From NCBI GenBank assembly GCA_946499505.1, contig CAMMSL010000001.1, positions 186,001 through 250,000 on the forward strand: a stretch of 64,000 nt of DNA, written 5' to 3'. Source of the DNA: an uncultured Lachnoclostridium sp. Its GTDB lineage: Bacteria > Bacillota > Clostridia > Lachnospirales > Lachnospiraceae. Below the pieces are notes generated by a model, which did no database searches, had not been told where the DNA came from, and was given only the letters and a program-made list of their open reading frames with translations. A program made the translations under genes and the position numbers. Shown piece after piece: positions 35,340-44,724 of this stretch. Positions within the stretch are counted from its first letter, which is position 1; each line of letters opens with the position of its first letter.

Positions 35340-38300
35340 TTACATATCAAACAGACTCATCTGCTGCCATTCCTGCTCTTGCTTCTTTTTCTCTTCATTT
35401 TCATGAACAGATACATCTGCAGGAATGGCGCCGGTAAATTCAGACTCCTCCCCGGAAGTTGTCAGGATTAATTCTTCTTTCGCCCTTGTCATTCCCACAT
35501 AGAATAAACGGCGTTCTTCTTCTTTGTCCGACGGATGCTTCTCATTCTCCAGCGGGATCGAACCTTTCTCCACTCCATAGATAAATGCTACAGAGAATTC
35601 AAGCCCTTTCGAACCGTGCAGAGTCATGACGGTGACCGCGTCGGAAGTATATTTCTTACTGCCGCAGCGCTTCAGGTCACTCTCCACCCCCAACTCAAGA
35701 GCATACAGAAATTCTGTCATTGTCTTGTAAAATACCGACGCCTGCAGGAGTTTCTGCATGGCAGGATCGTCTGTCAGTTTCATCTCTTCCATCCACTGTT
35801 CAAGGAATTTCTGAGGCTTTTTCTTTTTATAAAGCGGACGGTACTTGATCAGAGTATTTCTGATCACTTCCTCAGCCATATCGCTCCAGTCCAGTTTCCA
35901 GAAGTATTTCGCACATATCTCCATCCCGGAAATATCGCCAGCCATATCCGAATCCTCGTTCCGCTGCGCGTTCTCTGATTCTTCAATAGGGACATCCGGC
36001 GGATTCCCGGATTCCGCTGTCTGCTCTATGAGGCGGAAAAAGCAGAGGCTGTTCTGTACAGACTCTTCGTTCAGGTAATCTTCCCTGCCGGCGATCACAT
36101 AAGGAATGCTCTCTGTTCTCAGGCATTTTTCCACCAGCTCCGCCTGATGATGGGTGCGGCAGAGGACCGCAATCTCATCAAAGCTTCGGACTTTCTGTTC
36201 CGGATGTTCCCATGCAGTCTGATGAGCTTCGATCATGCCCATGCCGCCCGCCATCCGGTTGATCTCCTTTGCGATAAATATTGCCTCGCCCATAGGGCTT
36301 CCGGCACGGACAATCCGCACAGGAGCGCCGTCCGGACAGTTCGGATGAAGCATTTCTCTCTCTTTTTGTTCTCCTGATTCCGCCTCCCCGATCACCGCTG
36401 ACGCCGCCTTCAGGATCTGAGGCGCGGAGCGGTAATTTTCCTTCAGGCTTACAACCTCAAGGTCATCATATTCTTTCTTAAGGCGCTCGAAACAGGCACT
36501 GTCCGCTCCCCGGAAACCGTAGATCGACTGATCCGGATCGCCGATCACGAACAGCTCCCTCCCTGCACAGCTCCACAGCTTCACTAATTTAAGCTGTGCC
36601 GGGTTGATATCCTGAAATTCATCGACCAGAAGATACCGGAACTTTTTCTTCCATCCGTCATTCACCCGGCCATTCTCGATACGCTCCGCTGTACGCAGCA
36701 GAAGATCATCAAAATCCAGCAGGTGCTGTTCTTTCTTCCTCTCTTCGTAAATCTGAAAAGCCTGCTGCCATGCCGGATCATCAGAAATACCGGCATCGGA
36801 AGGATCACCTGTAAGGGCATCCTCCATTCCGGATTTTCTGCGCGATACCTGTTCCAGAAACTTTCCGGCTTTTGCATTTACCCCTGTATGTGCGATAACC
36901 TCTTCTGCCAGAAGCCGCTGCTGCGCCTCGCCCATCAGGGTAAATTCTTCTCCCTGCTCTTTCAGGAAATTCAGGCAGATTGCATGAAAGGTTCCGATCT
37001 GCATCGCGCGTCCGGCCTGTTTCTTTCCTGTCTCTTTCTCAATACGCTCCCTCATCTCGGCCGCCGCCTGATTGGTAAATGTAACCGCCGTGATCTCCGC
37101 CGGGCGTACTTTCCGGTATTCCAGAAGATAGCGGAGTCTGGACACAAGCGTCTTTGTCTTTCCCGTACCAGGGCCTGCCTTTACTGCAATGTGGGATGAC
37201 GTACACCGGACAGCATATTCCTGCTCCGGATTCAGACGTGCAGACATATTCTGCCGTTGCCCCTCCTTTTTCTCCGAAAGTTCCGTATACTTCTGACCCT
37301 CCGTATCCCGTTGTTCCGTTGTATTCTTCTGGTCTGCTGTATTCTGCCGTCCTTCTTTCTCTGCCCCTGCGATTTCTTCTCCTGCTTTCTCTGCCTCTCC
37401 GCTTCCCTGCGTTCCAAGGAGTTCGAAAAAGCTCATCTGCCCCTCTGTATTATTCAGCTCTTCTGCGCTGAACAGTTTGATCACGCCGTATTCTCCGTCA
37501 AAGCCCGGTATCCGTTCTACCTGCCCACGGCGCAGACGCCCGATTCCTTCAGCCACACGGGTACCGGATACTCTGCGGATATCCTCCAGAGGGAGATTTC
37601 TCAGAATATCAAATTCCGGTCCCAGTTCAGAGAGCACTTTCTGATATTCTCTCTGAACTTTCACACTGGCCGCAGAGTGTCCGGAAGAAGCTCCGATGAC
37701 TTCCGGTAAAGGCACCAGACTCTCAAACGGTTTTGCATTTTCCCTGACATATCCTTCTGCCCGGTCTGAGAGTTCTTCCACACGGTGGGACACTCCGATC
37801 GTGATCTTCCTGCCGCACACCGGACAGATTCCATTGTATTTCAATGTATCGGATGGCGTCAGACAAAGGTTGCATTTACGGTGCCCGTCCATATGATACT
37901 TGCCCTCCTCGGGGAAAAACTCAATTGTACCATACAATCCTTCACCCGTCTGTATGGCACGGGACAGCCCTTCGTAGGACAAAGGAATGTCAAATAAATT
38001 TGCCTCTCTTCCCAGTTTTGCAGGGGAATGAGCGTCCGAGTTGGAGATCAGCTGATACCGGTCAAGGGCTGAAACACGCCAGTTCATCGGCGGATCCGAA
38101 GAAAGCCCCGTTTCCATGGCATGGATATACGGGCTCAGGTCCTCGAAACACTCTTCCACTGTGTCAAATCCAGAGAACGCCCCGAACAAGGAGAAATGAG
38201 GCGTCCAGATATGGGCCGGCACATAGACCGCCTGCGGGCTCAGTTCCAGAATGATCTCCAGCAGGTCATGACAGTCCACACCGAGGATCGGCCGTCCGTC

Positions 38301-38690
38301 AGAATGGATATTCCCGATCTGCTCCAGCTTTGCCGAGATTCTCTCCGCATCCTCAAGACTGGGCAGGAGGATCAGGCTGTGAACTTTACGCACTTTTCCA
38401 TTCTTCTTATAAATGGAACTGATCTCTCCGGTTATAACAAACCGCGGGATTACTTCTCCCGGGATCGCTTCGTCTTTGATCCTGTACTCGTCTTTCAGTA
38501 CATATAGCCCGTCCTCCGCAGGCTCCAGTTTCTCCTCCAGCTCTTCCCGCCATGCCGGATGAGTAAAATCACCGGTTCCCACGATATGTATTCCTTTCTT
38601 TCTCGCCCATAGGTCCAGATGCTCCGGCGTGCAGTCTTTGCTCGTTGCCCGGGAATATCTGGAATGAATATGTAAATCTCCTATGTACAT
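35340..38690 (-). CDS. PHP phosphoesterase-UvrD/PcrA helicase fusion
   Basis: The 1116-residue protein joins two activities. Residues 1 to about 400 are a PHP-type domain (GDLHIHSRYS at 4-13, GTGDFTHP, HSLILLP, NSDAHSP) with a zinc-ribbon-like CNLC...CPVC pair and an HhH-like stretch. A Glu/Gln/Lys-rich linker (about 430-490) leads to a superfamily 1 helicase: Walker A AGPGTGKT, FTNQAAAEMRERI, DEFQDIN (Walker B), GDPDQSIYGFRGAD, TLHGSKGLEF, VGMTRAKEEL. The PHP part would hydrolyse phosphoester bonds and the helicase part would unwind DNA from 3' to 5'. Two clamp-binding-like motifs are visible: QMSFFELLG near 420 and QMSLFDM at the extreme C-terminus. It suggests a repair enzyme tied to the sliding clamp. 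Confidence 0.92.
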   Translation of the reverse strand: MYIGDLHIHSRYSRATSKDCTPEHLDLWARKKGIHIVGTGDFTHPAWREELEEKLEPAEDGLYVLKDEYRIKDEAIPGEVIPRFVITGEISSIYKKNGKVRKVHSLILLPSLEDAERISAKLEQIGNIHSDGRPILGVDCHDLLEIILELSPQAVYVPAHIWTPHFSLFGAFSGFDTVEECFEDLSPYIHAMETGLSSDPPMNWRVSALDRYQLISNSDAHSPAKLGREANLFDIPLSYEGLSRAIQTGEGLYGTIEFFPEEGKYHMDGHRKCNLCLTPSDTLKYNGICPVCGRKITIGVSHRVEELSDRAEGYVRENAKPFESLVPLPEVIGASSGHSAASVKVQREYQKVLSELGPEFDILRNLPLEDIRRVSGTRVAEGIGRLRRGQVERIPGFDGEYGVIKLFSAEELNNTEGQMSFFELLGTQGSGEAEKAGEEIAGAEKEGRQNTADQKNTTEQRDTEGQKYTELSEKKEGQRQNMSARLNPEQEYAVRCTSSHIAVKAGPGTGKTKTLVSRLRYLLEYRKVRPAEITAVTFTNQAAAEMRERIEKETGKKQAGRAMQIGTFHAICLNFLKEQGEEFTLMGEAQQRLLAEEVIAHTGVNAKAGKFLEQVSRRKSGMEDALTGDPSDAGISDDPAWQQAFQIYEERKKEQHLLDFDDLLLRTAERIENGRVNDGWKKKFRYLLVDEFQDINPAQLKLVKLWSCAGRELFVIGDPDQSIYGFRGADSACFERLKKEYDDLEVVSLKENYRSAPQILKAASAVIGEAESGEQKEREMLHPNCPDGAPVRIVRAGSPMGEAIFIAKEINRMAGGMGMIEAHQTAWEHPEQKVRSFDEIAVLCRTHHQAELVEKCLRTESIPYVIAGREDYLNEESVQNSLCFFRLIEQTAESGNPPDVPIEESENAQRNEDSDMAGDISGMEICAKYFWKLDWSDMAEEVIRNTLIKYRPLYKKKKPQKFLEQWMEEMKLTDDPAMQKLLQASVFYKTMTEFLYALELGVESDLKRCGSKKYTSDAVTVMTLHGSKGLEFSVAFIYGVEKGSIPLENEKHPSDKEEERRLFYVGMTRAKEELILTTSGEESEFTGAIPADVSVHENEEKKKQEQEWQQMSLFDM

Positions 38691-38848
38691 AATGACACCT
38701 CTTCATCTCAACTGTAAAGTAACTGTTCCACACATTGAACATTTACCTCAATCATACACCTGCAAAAATCCAGAATCAACCTTTGCCCCGGCAATGATCA
38801 AAGATGTGTCTGGTGCGCAAATTAGTGCATTCTGCTCATCTGCAAAAG

Positions 38849-38881
38849 CGGACCATTTTCGTAAACTACGAAAATGGTCCG
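38849..38881. terminator. Hairpin after the MetE-like gene
   Basis: A perfect 15-base stem (38849-38863 with 38867-38881) and a 3-base loop sit 8 bases past the stop of the MetE-like gene. T-runs are short on both sides. Confidence 0.7.
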
Positions 38882-38889
38882 ATACGCTT

Positions 38890-40020
38890 TTATCCCCATA
38901 CTTCTTCTGCAATCTCTCTAACCAGCCGAATCTTCTCCCACTGCTCTTTCTCTGTCAGTTTATTTCCGATCTCACAGGATGCGAATCCACACTGGGGGCT
39001 CAGACACAGCCTGTCAAGAGGAATATATTCCGCCGCCTGATGAATCCTGCCGATCACCTGCTGTTTGTCTTCCAGCACCGGTGACTTTGTCGTGATCAGA
39101 CCAAGTACTACCATTTTGTCGTCCGACACAGCACGCAGAGGCTCAAATCCTCCGGAGCGCTCGTCGTCGTACTCCAGATAGTAAGCGCTGACATTTTCTC
39201 TCGCGAAAAGATACTCCGCTACTCTGTCGTATGCCCCGCTGCTCGCCCAGGTTGAATGGAAATTTCCCCGGCATACATGCGTACTGATGACCATATCCTC
39301 CGGCTTTCCCTCAATCGCCAGATTATTGATGGTCAGAAGCTGTTCCATGATCCGGCGCAGTCCTTCCTCGTCCGTATCGAAGATTTTACACGCATTTGGG
39401 TCCACGCACATCCCCCAGGAGCAGTCGTCAAGCTGCAGATTCCGGCACCCTGCGTCGTACAGATCCCGGATGACTTTCTGATATCCCTTTGCAATATCCT
39501 CCATCAATTCTTCTGTATCTGTATAATACTTCTTTGTATTTTCATTAAGCCCCGGCATAATCATCTGCTCCAGGAACTGCGCCGGTGCAGGGATCGTCTG
39601 CTTTGCTACGGTATTTTCATCCTCCAGTTCTTTGACAAATTTGAAATGTTCCACAAACGGATGGTGATCTACCGACACTTTTCCGGTCAGATAAGTGTCA
39701 TCGATCATAGCCGCTTCATCATGAAATGGAAGTCCGGTTTTTGTCGGATGATGTCCCACTCCGTGGAATCCCCACATAAAATCAAGATGCCAGGTTGCTC
39801 TGCGGAACTCTCCGTCTGTGACAGCCTTTAGCCCTGCCTGTTTCTGTTTTGCCACAAGATCACGAATGGCCTCATCCTCCACTTCTTTTAATCTGTCCGC
39901 TGAGATTTTCCCCGCCGAGAAATCCGCTCTTGCCTGTTTCAGTTTCTCCGGGCGCAGGAAACTTCCCACTGTATCAACTCGAAAAGGTGATTTTGTTCTC
40001 TTTGTAAATCCTATATTCAT
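38890..40020 (-). CDS. MetE-like vitamin B12-independent methionine synthase C-terminal family (YxjG/YxjH type)
   Basis: The 376-residue protein matches the C-terminal catalytic half of cobalamin-independent methionine synthase. The start at 40020 follows AGGAGG. Zinc ligands are recognisable in STHVCRGN (His and Cys) and SPQCGFAS (Cys). RVDTVGSFLRP (near 15-25) and the DDCSWG segment are also typical of the short YxjG/YxjH group. It probably transfers a methyl group to homocysteine or a related thiol. The absence of the MetE N-terminal half argues against folate-polyglutamate use, so a different methyl donor is possible. It lies upstream of sodA on the other strand. Confidence 0.88.
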   Translation of the reverse strand: MNIGFTKRTKSPFRVDTVGSFLRPEKLKQARADFSAGKISADRLKEVEDEAIRDLVAKQKQAGLKAVTDGEFRRATWHLDFMWGFHGVGHHPTKTGLPFHDEAAMIDDTYLTGKVSVDHHPFVEHFKFVKELEDENTVAKQTIPAPAQFLEQMIMPGLNENTKKYYTDTEELMEDIAKGYQKVIRDLYDAGCRNLQLDDCSWGMCVDPNACKIFDTDEEGLRRIMEQLLTINNLAIEGKPEDMVISTHVCRGNFHSTWASSGAYDRVAEYLFARENVSAYYLEYDDERSGGFEPLRAVSDDKMVVLGLITTKSPVLEDKQQVIGRIHQAAEYIPLDRLCLSPQCGFASCEIGNKLTEKEQWEKIRLVREIAEEVWG

Positions 40021-40280
40021 ATCCAGCCTCCTGTTGTTTGTCTTACTTTCTGTTTTTCTTACTTCTGCACAGATATTTGAGCATATCCGCACATTCTGGC
40101 TGCCCCTCTGTACGGTCAATATTGTAACACGGCTTTTGTGACAGGTGATAATACGCATAAATAATAGCGGGTTATAGCCGCAGTCTATAACTCAGAGAAG
40201 AGCAATCCGGCTGCCTTATCGTAAGTAATATACGCAGATGTTCTTTCATATACTGTCAAGAAAAACTTCAGGAACTTATC

Positions 40281-40931
40281 ATGAACAACTATTATCCTTT
40301 TATCAACACGCCTCTCCCATGCGCCTATGATGCACTCGAGCCTTTTATCGATGAAAAAACAATGCATCTTCACCATGACCGGCATCTCCAGACATACATT
40401 GACAACCTGAATCGTTTTCTGGAGGAGCATCCTTCTCTGCAGAACTGTTCGCTGGAAGAGCTGCTCACCATGTGGTGCAGACTCCCCTGCCATCTTCAGG
40501 CGCCGCTTAAGAACAATGCGGGAGGCGTATATAATCACCGGTTCTATTTTGACGGGTTGAAACCTTCTCAACGTATAAATACTCCCCCACATGACTCATC
40601 CCGGCTTTTCCACGAGATGACACAGCAGTTCGGCAGCCCGGAGAATTTCCGCTCACAGTTCAAATCTGCCGCGCTGTCTGTCTTCGGATCCGGCTACGCA
40701 TGGCTTGTGTCCGACAATGGCGTCCTCAAGATCGTGACCTCCTCCAATCAGAATACACCTCTGCGCCATTCCCGCACACTTCTCCTGAATATCGACGTCT
40801 GGGAGCACGCCTATTATCTCAAACATTATAACCTGCGCGCCGCATATATCGACGACTGGTTCCATGTAGTCAACTGGGAGAAAGTGTCCGATAGATTTGC
40901 CGCCGGGCCCCCGGACTGCGGATGCAGATAA
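40281..40931 (+). CDS. sodA: Fe/Mn superoxide dismutase
   Basis: SodA converts superoxide to peroxide and oxygen. The 216-residue product shows the four metal ligands in order: His in HLHHDRH (about 30-36), His in NAGGVYNHRFYF (about 79-90), Asp and His in NIDVWEHAYY (about 170-179), with WFHVVNWEKV after them. AGGAA lies 8 bases before the ATG. The C-terminus ends CGCR, a small cysteine pair not usual for the family. Metal choice cannot be fixed by eye. Confidence 0.93.
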   Translation: MNNYYPFINTPLPCAYDALEPFIDEKTMHLHHDRHLQTYIDNLNRFLEEHPSLQNCSLEELLTMWCRLPCHLQAPLKNNAGGVYNHRFYFDGLKPSQRINTPPHDSSRLFHEMTQQFGSPENFRSQFKSAALSVFGSGYAWLVSDNGVLKIVTSSNQNTPLRHSRTLLLNIDVWEHAYYLKHYNLRAAYIDDWFHVVNWEKVSDRFAAGPPDCGCR

Positions 40932-40976
40932 GGATGATGCACAGTTGTGATATTCTCTATTATCCGCCCTTATAGC

Positions 40977-41012
40977 AGAGCGGGCAGACACTTTTATATG
41001 CCTGCCCGCTCT
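40977..41012. terminator. Hairpin between sodA and the MerR remnant
   Basis: An 11-base stem (40977-40987 with 41002-41012) around a 14-base loop follows sodA. No strong T-run is present. Confidence 0.6.
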
Positions 41013-41024
41013 AATAACCACGGA

Positions 41025-41171
41025 TTACTCCCCAATCTTATACCTTATGGCTTTTTCGAGGAATTGAGCGCATCCGGAGACTTTCCGGTCATAATACAAT
41101 TTAAACCGCTCATCGCTGATATACATATTTGCGACTACTTTGTGCGCCTCTTCCAAACGCTTGCGGATTTT
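41025..41171 (-). pseudogene. C-terminal remnant of a MerR/TipAS-type regulator
   Basis: A 48-codon open stretch on the minus strand ends with YISDERFKLYYDRKVSGCAQ followed by FLEKAIRYKIGE, which is the C-terminal TipAS motif of MerR-family activators (YxxDERFxxYYD ... AxFLxxAI). A stop codon (41172-41174) cuts off anything upstream and there is no N-terminal HTH. A MerR-type promoter remains about 30 bases upstream. The DNA-binding half has been deleted. Confidence 0.75.
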
Positions 41172-41197
41172 CTATCATAGGAGCCGTTCTGATGTCA

Positions 41198-41228
41198 ATG
41201 ATAGATGTTTACGCTGCGTCAAGGTCAA
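41198..41228 (-). promoter_or_regulatory. MerR-type promoter with 19-base spacer
   Basis: On the minus strand TTGACC (41223-41228) and TATCAT (41198-41203) are 19 bases apart, the extended spacing used by MerR-family activators. The spacer starts with TTGACGCAGCGTAA, a partial dyad typical of these operators. It faces the TipAS remnant. Confidence 0.75.
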
Positions 41229-41260
41229 GTATAAACTTAAATTTAAAAAAAATTGTAAAA

Positions 41261-41286
41261 GCTCCCTGTCCACCGGGACAGGGAGC
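41261..41286 (-). terminator. Terminator of the DUF4190 gene
   Basis: GCTCCCTGTCC (41261-41271) pairs with GGACAGGGAGC (41276-41286), followed by T-rich sequence on the minus strand. Confidence 0.85.
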
Positions 41287-41332
41287 AAACTTCCTCATAT
41301 CTTCTTCGCGTAATAAACAAAAAACTCAGATC

Positions 41333-42055
41333 CTAAAGCAATGACACAGTCAGCACAATATTCAGCAGCCATCCTGCCGCCGCAATGCAGATGCCTATAA
41401 TACTCAGCACCTTACCTGCTTTCGCCATTCCGGCCTTACTGGATCCGGAACCCATACGTGCCTGTGCAATGCCGATGATTCCGAGGATTACTCCGATCAG
41501 CGGCACGAATATTCCTATGACAACGCTGAGGATTCCCAGCACGAGAGCTATCGTAGCCGCCCCGGTGTTGTCTGTTGTCCGCACCGGAATCGGCTGCGGA
41601 TTCGGCTGTCCGTAATTTCCCTGCGGCGGGATATTGCCCTGGGCCCCGGGAACTCCCTGAGGCGGAACATTTCCCTGCTGCATCGGGCTCCCCTGAGGTG
41701 CCGCGCCATTCTGAGCAGATGCTATATTCTGCTGAGGTATCTGCTGCTGAAGCACATCAAACAACTGCTCCAGACTGCTTTTATACGGCTTCTTCATAGC
41801 AATTCCTACAAAACCGTCCAAATCCCACTCACCGCCGGCTGTTCCTTTCAGCCATGCCTCGAGATGGAACACTCCGCCTGCATATGACCACTTCAGATAT
41901 TTATATCCTTCGACCATTCCGTCGCCTGCACGGTATGCCGGCTCCCCGTGCCAGTCCGACATCACAAATTTGTTCTTCTGCAGATAATCATTGACAATAA
42001 ATGCCACAAAATCATCCGGCTTGTTGAGTGTGATATCTTTTACATATCTTGCCAT
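41333..42055 (-). CDS. DUF4190-containing membrane protein
   Basis: The 240-residue product starts at the ATG at 42055 (GGAGGG upstream). Residues 1 to about 95 form a soluble domain (YVKDITLNKPDDFVAFIVNDYL, WHGEPAYRAGDGMVEGYKYLKWSY, in parts). A Gln/Pro/Gly-rich linker follows (about 96-150), then two hydrophobic helices with small residues (ALVLGILSVVIGIFVPLIGVILG; ISIIGICIAAAGWLLN type), which is the DUF4190 arrangement. Function is unknown. It is a single-gene unit. Confidence 0.85.
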   Translation of the reverse strand: MARYVKDITLNKPDDFVAFIVNDYLQKNKFVMSDWHGEPAYRAGDGMVEGYKYLKWSYAGGVFHLEAWLKGTAGGEWDLDGFVGIAMKKPYKSSLEQLFDVLQQQIPQQNIASAQNGAAPQGSPMQQGNVPPQGVPGAQGNIPPQGNYGQPNPQPIPVRTTDNTGAATIALVLGILSVVIGIFVPLIGVILGIIGIAQARMGSGSSKAGMAKAGKVLSIIGICIAAAGWLLNIVLTVSLL

Positions 42056-42136
42056 AATCGTTCCCTCCTTATTCTGCTCCATGATAACCATGTGCTATTC
42101 ATTCCTATAAAACAGAGTATCATGGATCGGATAAGA

Positions 42137-43126
42137 TTACAAGATTACACTGTCTATCTTCGCCAGTTCCTCCTGACTGAATTCAACATTTTGTATTGCC
42201 CTGATGTCGTCAAGCACCTGCTCCGGTCTGGACGCTCCGACAAGTACGCTTGTCACGATTCCGTCGCGGAGCACCCAGCTCAGTGCCATCTCGGCAAGGG
42301 TCTGTCCTCTTCCCGCTGCAATCCCGTTGAGATTACGGATCTGCTGGAGGCGTTCCTCCGTGAGTGCCTCTTTTTTGAGGAACCTCCCGTCTGTCATGAT
42401 GCGGCTGTCCTCCGGAATCCCGTTTAAATACCGGTTTGTCAGCAGCCCCTGGGCAAGCGGGCTGAACGCTATGATCCCTTTTCCGAGCCGTGCCGCTGCC
42501 TCTTTCAGCCCGTTGTTCTCGATGGTCCGGTCGAAAATGGAGTACCGGTTCTGATTGATAATGAACGGGCACCGAAGCTCTTCAAGAATTGCTGCCGCTC
42601 TCTCCAGAGTCTCCCCGTCATAATTGGACAGACCGGCATAGAGAGCTTTTCCGGATGTGACCGCCTGTGCGAGCGCTCCCATTGTCTCCTCCAGCGGCGT
42701 CTCCGGATCCATCCGGTGATGATAGAAGATATCCACATACTCAAGCCCCATCCGTTTCAGGCTCTGATCCAGGCTTGCCAGAAGATATTTTCTGCTTCCC
42801 CAGTTCCCGTAAGGTCCCGGCCACATGTCATATCCGGCTTTCGTGCTGATGATAAGCTCATCACGGTACTGTCCCAGATCCTCTTTTAATATCCTTCCGA
42901 AATTCTTCTCTGCGCTTCCGGGCTCCGGCCCGTAATTGTTCGCAAGGTCAAAATGTGTGATCCCATTGTCAAATGCGGTAAAGCAGATCTGCTTCATAGT
43001 CTCATAGGATCCTGTATCACCGAAATTGTGCCAGAGTCCCAGCGATACTGCCGGGAGCTTCAGGCCGCTGTTCCCACAACGGTTGTAGGCCATATTTTCA
43101 TATCTTTTTTCTGATGCATTGTACAT
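42137..43126 (-). CDS. Aldo/keto reductase, YghZ/Gpr-like
   Basis: The NADPH-dependent oxidoreductase has the (beta/alpha)8 fold and the tetrad Asp and Tyr in HFDLANNYG, Lys in STKAGYD, His in FYHHRMDP. The NNYGPEPGSAEKNFGR segment and the GYDMWPGPYGNWGSRKY loop match the L-glyceraldehyde 3-phosphate reductase (YghZ) branch. The start at 43126 is supported by GGAGG 8 bases upstream, and an upstream in-frame ATG at 43141 lacks one. The product has 329 residues. It likely clears reactive carbonyls. Confidence 0.92.
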   Translation of the reverse strand: MYNASEKRYENMAYNRCGNSGLKLPAVSLGLWHNFGDTGSYETMKQICFTAFDNGITHFDLANNYGPEPGSAEKNFGRILKEDLGQYRDELIISTKAGYDMWPGPYGNWGSRKYLLASLDQSLKRMGLEYVDIFYHHRMDPETPLEETMGALAQAVTSGKALYAGLSNYDGETLERAAAILEELRCPFIINQNRYSIFDRTIENNGLKEAAARLGKGIIAFSPLAQGLLTNRYLNGIPEDSRIMTDGRFLKKEALTEERLQQIRNLNGIAAGRGQTLAEMALSWVLRDGIVTSVLVGASRPEQVLDDIRAIQNVEFSQEELAKIDSVIL

Positions 43127-43180
43127 AACTTTTTCCTCCATATCCCAATATTCTGACTGATGGTAGATACAGTATTTTCT

Positions 43181-43990
43181 TCAGACTGTCTCTCCGTCCG
43201 TCGGCTGCTCCTTCTTCAGGAATACATATTCCCGCTCATTTGAGAACGCTTCATCAAAACAGTATCCCAGTCTGTCAAAACCCTTGATCCCTTCCGGGCC
43301 TTCCACCTCGTGCTCTGCCAGATAGCGCACCATCTCGCCTCTCGCCATCTTTGCAAGCGTTCCTTTCTGTTTTACTTTCCCGTCTGCAAGCTCCCCGAAC
43401 ACAATGGTCAGATATCTGTCTGCCGGCGCAAGGTACTTCTCCACGCATTTCGAGTATTCTTTGGATGCCAGATTTACAATAAGACTGCCCTTATGATCCG
43501 GATGTTCCGGCTGTCCGTCAGCTGCTTTCTGACCTTTTCCGGTCACTTCCCGGTACAGTTTATCGCCCCAGAATTTATACAGATCGCCGGCTTCAGACGC
43601 TTTTGCCTGCATCTCCAGCCTGTAGGGCACCACGCCGTCAAAAGGTTTCAGCACACCATAAAAGCCGGACAGGATCCGCAGATGTTCCTGAATATAATCC
43701 GTCTGTGCACCTCCGAATACAGCGGGAGCCATATACTGATACTGGATCCCCTCATAGGCGATCACTGCCGGCGTCAGATTCCGCTCCAGATCCATCTCCT
43801 GAAATCTTCTGTAATTCTGTTCTGCAATTTTGTCGTTGCATTTCCACAGTTCCTTTGCCTGTGCAAATGTAAGATTTTTCATCCATGTAAGGAGCTCTGT
43901 CGTCTCATCAAGGAAAACAGGCACACTCCTGCACGCCAGAGTATCTGTGTCAATATTCATTTTTTTGGCTGGTGAAATAATGATCTTCAT
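43181..43990 (-). CDS. yaaA: YaaA-family peroxide stress protein (DUF328)
   Basis: YaaA limits intracellular iron damage under peroxide stress in Escherichia coli, with a helix-hairpin-helix-like DNA-binding fold. The 269-residue product has IISPAKKMN (4-12), PAVIAYEGIQYQYM, ILSGFYGVLKPFDGVVPYRLEM, FWGDKLYREVT, IVNLASKEYSKCV and a C-terminal GFDRLGYCFDEAFS. Length is normal. It overlaps the upstream phosphoesterase gene by 4 bases and is translated with it. Confidence 0.93.
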   Translation of the reverse strand: MKIIISPAKKMNIDTDTLACRSVPVFLDETTELLTWMKNLTFAQAKELWKCNDKIAEQNYRRFQEMDLERNLTPAVIAYEGIQYQYMAPAVFGGAQTDYIQEHLRILSGFYGVLKPFDGVVPYRLEMQAKASEAGDLYKFWGDKLYREVTGKGQKAADGQPEHPDHKGSLIVNLASKEYSKCVEKYLAPADRYLTIVFGELADGKVKQKGTLAKMARGEMVRYLAEHEVEGPEGIKGFDRLGYCFDEAFSNEREYVFLKKEQPTDGETV

Positions 43991-44682
43991 AGTATTCTCT
44001 CCGGTTTGAATCTGAGATAATCGGAAGACACGAGATGATAGATGATACCGTCCACCTCTCCGTGGAAACTGTCATCATATCTCGCCTTTCCGTGACAGTG
44101 GGAATAGACGACCTGCTCCGCTCCGTATTCCTGTGCCATCTTTGTAAATCCGCTCTCCGTCTCGCCGATGCTTGTGGGCGGGTAGTGCAGGAACATAATA
44201 TATTTCCAGTATCCCGCAGAGCGCGCCGACTCAAATGACGCCCGCAGTCTCACAAGTTCCCGGTCCCTGATCTTCTCAAAGTGTTCGTAACTGTCTTTGC
44301 CCTCATAGCAGTATCCCTTTGTCCCGACCAAGGCATAGTCCTCATATGTATAATAATTATTCTGCAGGAAGCTGAGCCTTCCCTCATACAGGCTGTTGAG
44401 CCTCTCTGTCTTCTTCGCATCCCAGAACATGTCGTGATTGCCCCTCAGCAGGATCTTACGCCCGGGAAGAGCCTCGATAAATCCCAGATCTTCCCGGCAT
44501 TCGTCCAGATTTCTCCCCCAGGAATGGTCGCCTGTGATAACTGCAGTATCCGTTTCCTTTACATATTTCTTCCAGTATTTCTCAATCTTTCTCACGTGGT
44601 TCTTCCACTCGCTCCCGAACACGTCCATGGGTTTATTGACCGTGAACGACAGGTGGAAATCTCCCATTGCATATAGTGCCAT
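43987..44682 (-). CDS. Calcineurin-like metallophosphoesterase
   Basis: The 231-residue protein carries the metal site D8-x-H10 (MGDFH), TGDHSWG, RGNHDMFWD, FLHYPP and YSHCHGK, in the family order. Substrate unknown. Domain size and the KIEKYWKKYVKETDTAVITGDH start resemble an uncharacterised phosphoesterase group of Clostridia. It overlaps yaaA by 4 bases. Confidence 0.88.
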   Translation of the reverse strand: MALYAMGDFHLSFTVNKPMDVFGSEWKNHVRKIEKYWKKYVKETDTAVITGDHSWGRNLDECREDLGFIEALPGRKILLRGNHDMFWDAKKTERLNSLYEGRLSFLQNNYYTYEDYALVGTKGYCYEGKDSYEHFEKIRDRELVRLRASFESARSAGYWKYIMFLHYPPTSIGETESGFTKMAQEYGAEQVVYSHCHGKARYDDSFHGEVDGIIYHLVSSDYLRFKPERIL

Positions 44683-44724
44683 AACGAACCTCCATGCTTA
44701 CAATCCGATTCCGGCTCTTTTATC

